64,000 bases of DNA, taken from assembly GCF_001469865.1 (NCBI RefSeq), contig NZ_LOPV01000097.1, positions 1-64,000 on the forward strand, written 5' to 3'. Source of the DNA: Haloferax profundi. Lineage in GTDB: Archaea; Halobacteriota; Halobacteria; Halobacteriales; Haloferacaceae. Shown here piece after piece: positions 58,765 through 64,000 of the stretch. The position numbers and the translations under genes were made by a program. Below the pieces are notes generated by a model, which saw only the letters and a list, made by a program, of their open reading frames with translations, searched no databases and was not told where the DNA came from. Every line of letters starts with the position of its first letter. Position 1 is the first letter of the stretch.

Positions 58765-58887
58765 TCACGTTCGCTCCTCGGGAAGTTCGTCGAAGAACGC
58801 CGGAACGATGGGAACCCGTTCCATCACGAGGGCACAACTCTCGAACGCGGTTCTCGCTTCGGCCTCTTTGTCGTTCCTTACGCTCAT
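58765..58887 (-). CDS. 40-residue protein, possible gene
   Basis: From the ATG complementary to 58885-58887, 41 codons give MSVRNDKEAEARTAFESCAL followed by VMERVPIVPAFFDELPEERT and a stop. The codons end almost always in G or C, unlike the surrounding AT-richer tract, and the acidic composition is haloarchaeal. It lies 58 bp behind the mcm stop on the same strand and could be its last operon member or a gene remnant. Confidence 0.5.
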   Translation of the reverse strand: MSVRNDKEAEARTAFESCALVMERVPIVPAFFDELPEERT

Positions 58888-58945
58888 ACTGACTGGCAGG
58901 TTGTCAAGAAAATCGGAAGAAGCGTGAAAACGAGGCCGAAGCAGT

Positions 58946-61900
58946 CTACGTCGCCCGGTACACGTCGCCGCGCGGTTCGTAGATGTCGCCTTTCATCTTC
59001 AGTTTCTCGAGTTGGTCGATGACCGTCTTCTCGTCCATGTTCAACTCGCTGTTGGCACGTTCGAGGACTTCCTCGTGTGGAGCACCCTCTTCGTACTCTT
59101 CTTGCATCGTGCGAATGAGTTCGAGCAGGTTCTTGATGCGGTCACGCTGCGTCTTCGACCGACCCGTCTCGACGATGTCGGCGTCGAACTCGCCCGTCTC
59201 GGGGTCCATCCCGATGTCGCGCAGGCAGGATTCGACGATGTTGGTGACGCGTTCGGCGTCTTCGCGGGTCACCTTGTCGGAGAGGCGGACGCGGGCAGAT
59301 GCCTCCGAGAGACGGACGAGCGCTTCCAGTTTACGCGCCGTCACGGGGACGGGGGCGTCTTCGTCGGCACCGCGGGCACGGAAGTCGACGTAGAAGTCGC
59401 GGATGACGTTCTTCGCCTCTTCGGTCATCGTCGGGTAGCAGGTCCGCTTGGAGTAGGCGATGTACTTGCGGAGGAGTTCTGCGTCGATGTCGGGCGCGAC
59501 TTCGTCCGTCACCGCGTTCACCTGGTCTTCGGTGAACTCGGAGTTGGCGACGTTCGTTCGCTGGGTGTTCAGTTCGCCGGCGTAGTTCGTCTTGAGGATG
59601 TGGTCGGCGAGTGCGGAGTCGGATTCGGGGTCCGGGTTGTCCGTGACGGTGAAGATGAGGTCGAAGCGGGAGATGAGCGCGGGTTCGAGGTCGATTTGCT
59701 CGCCGATTGGTTCGTACTGGTCGAATCGGCCGTACTTCGGGTTCGCAGCGCCGAGGAGCGAACACCGCGACTTGAGCGTCGCGTTGATACCGGCCTTGGA
59801 GACCGAAATCTGCTGTTGTTCGAGACCTTCGTGCATCGCAGAGCGGTCTTCCGGGCGCATCTTGTCGAGTTCGTCCACCGCCGCGATTCCTTTGTCGGCG
59901 AGAACGAGTGCACCCGCTTCGAGCGTCCACTGCTGGCCGTCGCCGAAGTCGTCGCGGACGGCGGCGGCCGTGAGCCCTGCGGAGGATGAACCTTTCCCGG
60001 ACGTGTAGACAGACCGGGGGGCGATGTTGCGGATGTACGACAGCATTTGCGAGTTGTGCGAGACGAGGCCGTTCGAGACGTAACTGTGGGTATCTTCGAC
60101 TTCGAGGTCGTACACCCACTCCTCGGACGGTTCGACGCGCTCGATAGACTCGATGCGTTCCCATCCGACGTTGCCATCGACGAGGGAGCGCAGTTCGGAT
60201 ACGCGGTCCGACACCGACATACCGCCGTCCGCGACAGCTAACATCTCCGTGTTTTCGGCTGTGTCGAGTGCCTCCTCGAATGCCGAGACGACGCGGGAGA
60301 GACTTTCACGGCTCGGGTTTCGGTCTCCACGTTCGTAGTGCTGGTAGGTCGACCGTGGGAGACCACACGCAGATTGCGCGAGGCCGAGTGACTCCCGAAG
60401 CTCACGGAGTTCGTCACCGACAGGGAGTACGTCGGTGTTTGTGTTTCCAGTGATATCGGCGTACTCGGCGGTTGCAATCGACTTTCGCTCGGTGACAAAC
60501 CCAATTTGTTCGGCGTAGCGTGCGAAGTCGTCCCCACTGATACGGAGCCGATAGCTCTCGTTGTGTCGTGGGTGTATCTGGGAACGGATCCCAGATGCGA
60601 GCAGAAGCGTCTGGACGTCTTTGAGGAGCTCTTCACTCATCGACGCGACAGTGACTTCACGCTGGCTCGCTGAGACGTGTCCCTCTCCTTCGATGAATGC
60701 ACGAAGGAACGCGCGTCCTGTTTGGGCGCTGGCAGCCAGTATCGACTCGGGAACTCGCTGGTCTGCGGAAGCCTCGAGCATCGAGGGACTGAGGTTCGAA
60801 AGGAAGCTCACGAGTTCCCCGGAACCACAGATTACCTCACGAGCGGTTTTCTCATCGTGTGGTGACCGTTCGAAGTAGTTCACTCCGAGCCGGTCGAATG
60901 CCTCCGAGACATCATCGAGGACCTTACGGTCGTTGTTCGTCACCGAGACGAATCCCGTCGAATCTTCGCGCTGCTCGACGTAGCCTTCGGCGACGATATA
61001 GCCGACCAGTCGGGCTAGCCACGGCGTCCACTCGTCTGGTAGTTCGAGCCGGATAGCATTGTTCGACTTCGACCGGCGGAATTCGACGTTTAGTTCGTCA
61101 TTTCCGGCCGCGGGGAGTGAACGCGGTGCGGCGACGAACTCGCCTTCTGTCAGTCCGTCTGCACGAATGGCAGTCGTCATTCCTCGCTGGCGCGTGAACA
61201 GCGGGTGCGACGGCGTAACCGTAAGCTCACGTCCGCTACTCGTCCGAACGTGAAGCATGTGATCTGGAGCCTCTCGCTTCCAGACCTTCGTCGCCTGACG
61301 CGACGTGATCGTTCCGTCGGGGGCGAGCGATGGGACTGAGAAGTCAGCGTGGTCCCACACACCGTCGTCTATCGGTTTGGGGTCGTCGAGGTTCGACTCG
61401 ACCAACTCACGAATCGGAACGTCACGCCCGTCAGCGAGTGTGATGCGAGTGTCACCGTCGACGCATTTCCCCGTCCCGGGGTCCCCTATCAGCAGCATGT
61501 GCAGGTCACCGCGAATCCGTGACCCGTCGGGAAGGTGCTTCGTGACGCCCGAGAACAGTTGGAGAATCATCGCGAGTTTCTCCTGGTCGTACCCGTAGAT
61601 GGCCGGGGCCACGGAGTCGACCATCCGTTCGTAGATGTTCGGCGAGTTCGAGAGTTCGACGATTTCGGCTACGTCCTCGTCGGTGATGTCCATGTCCTCG
61701 AACTCTTCGTCCTCGATGGTGAGCGAGATGCCCTCCATGTAGTAGTCGAAGATGGGCGTCTTCTCGTTGCCCGACGACTGCTGTTCGATGTGGAGGATGC
61801 CGACGGCGGTGACGTGGTCGCCGGCGGTGACTTTCCCCGTCACGTCGTCCGAGAGGTTGATGTCGATACTCTGTGGCGTCTCGCCCCCGCGCAGGCCTTC

Positions 61901-62467
61901 GGGGGACTCTTGGACGCGCAGTTTCTGTGAGTCGACGAAGTTCGACTGGTCGAAGTCGATGTGGAACGGCCCCTGACGTTCACACCCTTGACACTCGTGG
62001 GGCTCTTGGAACCCACCGTCGCCCTGCGGGATGTAACTCATCGTCCCACAGCGCTGGCACTCGAACGCTGCCTCCGTAATCTTCGGGCGAACGTCCGTCG
62101 CCTTCCGGACGATTCCCTGTACGGAGATGAGCGTCCCGATGTGGTCGTCGTTGACCCGGATGTTGCGGATGTCGACGGAGTCCGGGAGGTTCCGCATCCG
62201 GACGTGTGCCTGGCCGAGTTTGACGTCAGCAGGTAGGTCGAACAGGCGAAGGGCCTCTTCGGCGTACTCCTGATACTGGCCGGGTTTGGTGATGTAGTCG
62301 TCGGCGAGTTCGGCGTCGAACGTGTACAGGTCGTCGTAGTCGATGTACAGCGACCGCTTCTCTTTCGGGTACTGTTGTGCCAGTTTGCCGATTTCCTCTC
62401 GATAGTAGTTGCGGTAGAACTGGATGAACCGCTCTGTGAGTTCTCGATTCTGCGGGGCCTGCGCCAT
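58946..62467 (-). CDS. mcm: Replicative helicase MCM with intein
   Basis: 1173 codons, 702 residues after intein removal. The N-terminal domain has a zinc site (CQRCGTMSYIP ... CQGCERQ) and OB fold. LIGDPGTGK is cut by the intein right before SQMLSYIRN, so Walker A is completed only by splicing. VLADKGIAAVDELDKM is Walker B, NATLKSRCSLLGAANP sensor 1, and ISRFDLIFTV the arginine finger region. A C-terminal winged helix ends it. It unwinds DNA at replication forks and is essential. Downstream of the Cmi4-like gene and in the same direction. Confidence 0.97.
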   Translation of the reverse strand: MAQAPQNRELTERFIQFYRNYYREEIGKLAQQYPKEKRSLYIDYDDLYTFDAELADDYITKPGQYQEYAEEALRLFDLPADVKLGQAHVRMRNLPDSVDIRNIRVNDDHIGTLISVQGIVRKATDVRPKITEAAFECQRCGTMSYIPQGDGGFQEPHECQGCERQGPFHIDFDQSNFVDSQKLRVQESPEGLRGGETPQSIDINLSDDVTGKVTAGDHVTAVGILHIEQQSSGNEKTPIFDYYMEGISLTIEDEEFEDMDITDEDVAEIVELSNSPNIYERMVDSVAPAIYGYDQEKLAMILQLFSGVTKHLPDGSRIRGDLHMLLIGDPGTGKCVDGDTRITLADGRDVPIRELVESNLDDPKPIDDGVWDHADFSVPSLAPDGTITSRQATKVWKREAPDHMLHVRTSSGRELTVTPSHPLFTRQRGMTTAIRADGLTEGEFVAAPRSLPAAGNDELNVEFRRSKSNNAIRLELPDEWTPWLARLVGYIVAEGYVEQREDSTGFVSVTNNDRKVLDDVSEAFDRLGVNYFERSPHDEKTAREVICGSGELVSFLSNLSPSMLEASADQRVPESILAASAQTGRAFLRAFIEGEGHVSASQREVTVASMSEELLKDVQTLLLASGIRSQIHPRHNESYRLRISGDDFARYAEQIGFVTERKSIATAEYADITGNTNTDVLPVGDELRELRESLGLAQSACGLPRSTYQHYERGDRNPSRESLSRVVSAFEEALDTAENTEMLAVADGGMSVSDRVSELRSLVDGNVGWERIESIERVEPSEEWVYDLEVEDTHSYVSNGLVSHNSQMLSYIRNIAPRSVYTSGKGSSSAGLTAAAVRDDFGDGQQWTLEAGALVLADKGIAAVDELDKMRPEDRSAMHEGLEQQQISVSKAGINATLKSRCSLLGAANPKYGRFDQYEPIGEQIDLEPALISRFDLIFTVTDNPDPESDSALADHILKTNYAGELNTQRTNVANSEFTEDQVNAVTDEVAPDIDAELLRKYIAYSKRTCYPTMTEEAKNVIRDFYVDFRARGADEDAPVPVTARKLEALVRLSEASARVRLSDKVTREDAERVTNIVESCLRDIGMDPETGEFDADIVETGRSKTQRDRIKNLLELIRTMQEEYEEGAPHEEVLERANSELNMDEKTVIDQLEKLKMKGDIYEPRGDVYRAT
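60053..61465 (-). mobile_element. MCM intein, 471 residues, with homing-endonuclease and HTH parts
   Basis: It runs from Cys 335 (CVDGDTRITLADGRDV, block A) to SNGLVSHN before Ser 806. Block B reads TVTPSHPLF. Two LAGLIDADG-type helices are present, LVGYIVAEGYV and FLRAFIEGEGHVS, so homing activity is possible. An XRE-like helix-turn-helix follows (ELRELRESLGLAQSACGLPR then STYQHYERGDRNPS). Splicing residues (Cys1, block-B His, His-Asn end, Ser+1) are all intact. Confidence 0.93.
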
Positions 62468-62553
62468 CGCACAGGAGTATGTCCCCTACCGGTTAAGAAC
62501 CTTCGTCGTTCGGACGGGTCAGCACGCTGTGAAGACAGCAACCGCCCGCCCAC

Positions 62554-63159
62554 TCACAGCGACACGTCCGTCTCGATGTCTTCTGTCGCTTCGCGGAGGC
62601 CGTCGTTTCGGGCGTCTTCGGCCATCCGCTGTGAGAGGTCGTCGTCGGTGAGCAGTTCCGAGAAATCGTCGCGGAAGCGGTGGTTGACCCGCGTCGAGCG
62701 AATGTCCGCCGCCGCGACGGGGCGGAACTCGCGGACGAGGTCCACTGGAACGTCGAGTTTCTCGGCGAGTTCGTCGTCGTCCGCGCCCTCGACGAGGAGT
62801 TTGTCGAGTCGGTCCATGTCGAAGGGGGCGTCGCGGTCGGCGTCGCGGACGAGGTGGAGGTCGAACCGCGCTGTCCGAATCACCTCGGGTGCGACACCGA
62901 GTTCGACCGCGAGGTCCTCGTCGGCGTCGCCGTCGAAGTACCCGACGACGAGGGTTACGAGTGTGTCGTCGTCGAGGTCGGTCTCGAACTCGTAACGCTC
63001 GCGCATCGTCGACACGAGGTCGGCGACGCGTTCGCGGACTTCTTCGGGGTCGTCCACGTCGGCGAGCGACCCGCGCGACTCGGACTGCCGTTCGGTCACG
63101 GTGTCAGACCCGGTCGTCTCGATGAAGATGTCGCGGAGTTCGGCGGTCTTCTCGTCCAT
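62554..63159 (-). CDS. cmi4: Conditioned-medium-induced-protein-4-like (Cmi4)
   Basis: 201 residues from the ATG complementary to 63157-63159; an ATG five codons upstream is also possible. MDEKTAELRDIFIETTGSDT then TERQSESRGSL resembles the haloarchaeal family annotated as conditioned-medium-induced protein 4, recognised from memory. LSTMRERYEF, DADEDLAVELGVAPEVIRTA and DDDELAEKLDVPVDLVREF look like helix-turn-helix-like repeats. Function unknown; the name comes from expression in spent medium in related species. It precedes mcm in the same direction with 86 bp between. Confidence 0.75.
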   Translation of the reverse strand: MDEKTAELRDIFIETTGSDTVTERQSESRGSLADVDDPEEVRERVADLVSTMRERYEFETDLDDDTLVTLVVGYFDGDADEDLAVELGVAPEVIRTARFDLHLVRDADRDAPFDMDRLDKLLVEGADDDELAEKLDVPVDLVREFRPVAAADIRSTRVNHRFRDDFSELLTDDDLSQRMAEDARNDGLREATEDIETDVSL

Positions 63160-63263
63160 GTCGGATACAGGCACTGCCAGCGACTTTAATGATGCTGACG
63201 AAAACGACCGTCACTACGCGCGAGGCCGCCCGACAGGACCGGAGCGAACGTCGTCAGACCCTA

Positions 63264-63297
63264 CTCGTAAACCGATACCTTCAATGAAGTTTACGAG
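63264..63297 (+). promoter_or_regulatory. BirA-like biotin operator before bioY
   Basis: CTCGTAAAC (63264-63272) and GTTTACGAG (63289-63297) form a perfect 9-bp inverted repeat 16 bp apart. It resembles the biotin-repressor site with GTAAAC and GTTTAC half-sites at 14-16 bp spacing. It ends 12 bp before the bioY ATG, where a bound repressor would block transcription. Confidence 0.75.
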
Positions 63298-63309
63298 ACA
63301 GCGACGTGC

Positions 63310-63885
63310 ATGGCAACCGAACACGAGTCGGTCGAACTCGTCGGCGACGAACTCGTCGGCAACGTCGCCCGTGCGGCCCTCTTTGCGGCCCTCATGGGCG
63401 CTAGCGCGTACGTATCGTTCCCCAACCCAATCTCACCGATTCCCGTGACGTTGCAGGTACTCGTCGTCTTCCTCGCGGGTATCTTCCTCGGCCCCGTGTG
63501 GGGCGGCGTCTCGATAACGTTGTACCTCGTCGCTGGTGGCCTCGGCGCGCCCGTCTTCGCCGGCGGGTCAGCCGGATTCGGTGCACTCGTCGGCCCGACT
63601 GCTGGCTACCTCTGGTCGTACCCACTCGCCGCCTCTCTCGTCGGGTTCCTCGTCCACGGAACCGAACTCGGTGACTACCGCGTCAGCACCGTCCGCCTCG
63701 TCGGCGCGATGGTCGCCGGGACTGCCGTCATCTACGCCCTCGGCGTGATTGGGTTCGCCTTCGTCCAGAACGTCGGCCTCGGTGCCGCCTTCTGGACCGC
63801 CGCCGCGGCGTTCATCCCCGCAGAGGCGTTCAAGATTGCCGCCGCCGTCGGCATCGTCCGCTCGGACGCTATCGCGGCGAACTGA
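63310..63885 (+). CDS. bioY: Biotin transporter BioY
   Basis: 191 residues with six membrane helices. PNPISPIPVTLQVLVVFLAG and LGAPVFAGGSAGFGALVGPT with GYLWSYPLAA are the BioY signatures. It is the substrate-binding S component of an energy-coupling-factor transporter. The next gene (from 63910) is the ATPase, so this is a bioY-bioM(-bioN) operon. A BirA-like operator precedes it. Confidence 0.94.
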   Translation: MATEHESVELVGDELVGNVARAALFAALMGASAYVSFPNPISPIPVTLQVLVVFLAGIFLGPVWGGVSITLYLVAGGLGAPVFAGGSAGFGALVGPTAGYLWSYPLAASLVGFLVHGTELGDYRVSTVRLVGAMVAGTAVIYALGVIGFAFVQNVGLGAAFWTAAAAFIPAEAFKIAAAVGIVRSDAIAAN

Positions 63886-63909
63886 GAGGAAACCACAGGT
63901 GCACACCAG

Positions 63910-64000
63910 ATGATTCGCGTCGACGGACTCGTCCACCGCTACGGCGACACCACCGCAGTCGACGAACTCGACGTGACTATCGACGACGGCGAGTGCGTCG
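63910..64000 (+). CDS. bioM: ECF/biotin-transport ATPase (BioM/CbiO-like), N-terminal fragment
   Basis: ATG 63910 opens a frame that leaves the window after 30 residues: MIRVDGLVHRYGDTTAVDEL then DVTIDDGECV. This is the standard start of an ABC ATPase, with the aromatic HRYG that stacks on adenine. Walker A lies beyond the edge. Position behind bioY identifies it as the transporter's energy unit. Confidence 0.85.
   Translation, partial: MIRVDGLVHRYGDTTAVDELDVTIDDGECV

Overview
The window is a GC-rich archaeal chromosome segment that looks like the genus Haloferax. The proteins are strongly acidic, the high-GC codons end mostly in G or C, most genes have TATA-like boxes rather than bacterial promoters, and the gene content is archaeal: MCM, an RPA-type single-strand-binding pair, archaeal Trm1, a Tfx-type regulator, an Lrp regulator beside glnA, a Sec11-like signal peptidase, and a protein of the named HVO_0234 beta-propeller family. 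I found two tRNA genes, His(GTG) and Pro(TGG), no rRNA and no CRISPR array.

Layout. 1-17.1 kb is mostly housekeeping: radical SAM enzyme, TRAM protein, Tfx regulator, SDR, sugar-nucleotide pyrophosphorylase, rpa3/rpap3, F420-reductase-like protein, tRNA-His, MoaB/CinA-like protein, site-2 protease with CBS domains, cupin, DEAD helicase, SLC13-type transporter and tRNA-Pro. 17.6-29.4 kb carries two PiT-like permeases, a membrane-anchored spermidine-synthase fold protein, a Cas4-like gene split by an IS200/IS605-type tnpB element, sua5, a glutaredoxin/redoxin pair and a CorC/CNNM-type protein. 29.6-41.6 kb holds a phosphodiesterase, a CDF transporter, threonine aldolase, an M29 peptidase, lrp/glnA, PAP2 and YihY membrane proteins, trm1 and the beta-propeller gene. 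41.7-47.6 kb is an accessory cell-surface island of lower GC: two Sec11/SipW-like signal peptidases, two putative cognate secreted proteins and a CAP-domain lipoprotein. 47.7-55.8 kb has prs, a second tnpB element with a divergent winged-helix gene, a family 4-like uracil-DNA glycosylase, a winged-helix regulator facing a membrane protein across a dense operator-like repeat cluster, a large secreted metalloprotease and a HIT protein. 56.4-58.9 kb is a mobile tract with a tyrosine recombinase operon. 58.9-64 kb has mcm with a 471-residue intein in the Walker A motif, a Cmi4-like protein and bioY with a BirA-like operator, followed by the start of the biotin-transport ATPase gene.

The most unusual signals lie between genes. 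A three-hairpin RNA candidate occurs twice (1531-1637 and 40518-40620) with identical 18- and 19-nt blocks. Small palindromic elements sit directly behind gene ends and are followed by a second copy of the same 26-27 nt of gene end (1232-1366 and 33405-33532). A related arrangement duplicates 44 nt around the tRNA-Pro 3' end, and a weaker version follows tRNA-His. The surface island appears to hold two copies of a dedicated signal-peptidase/substrate pair.
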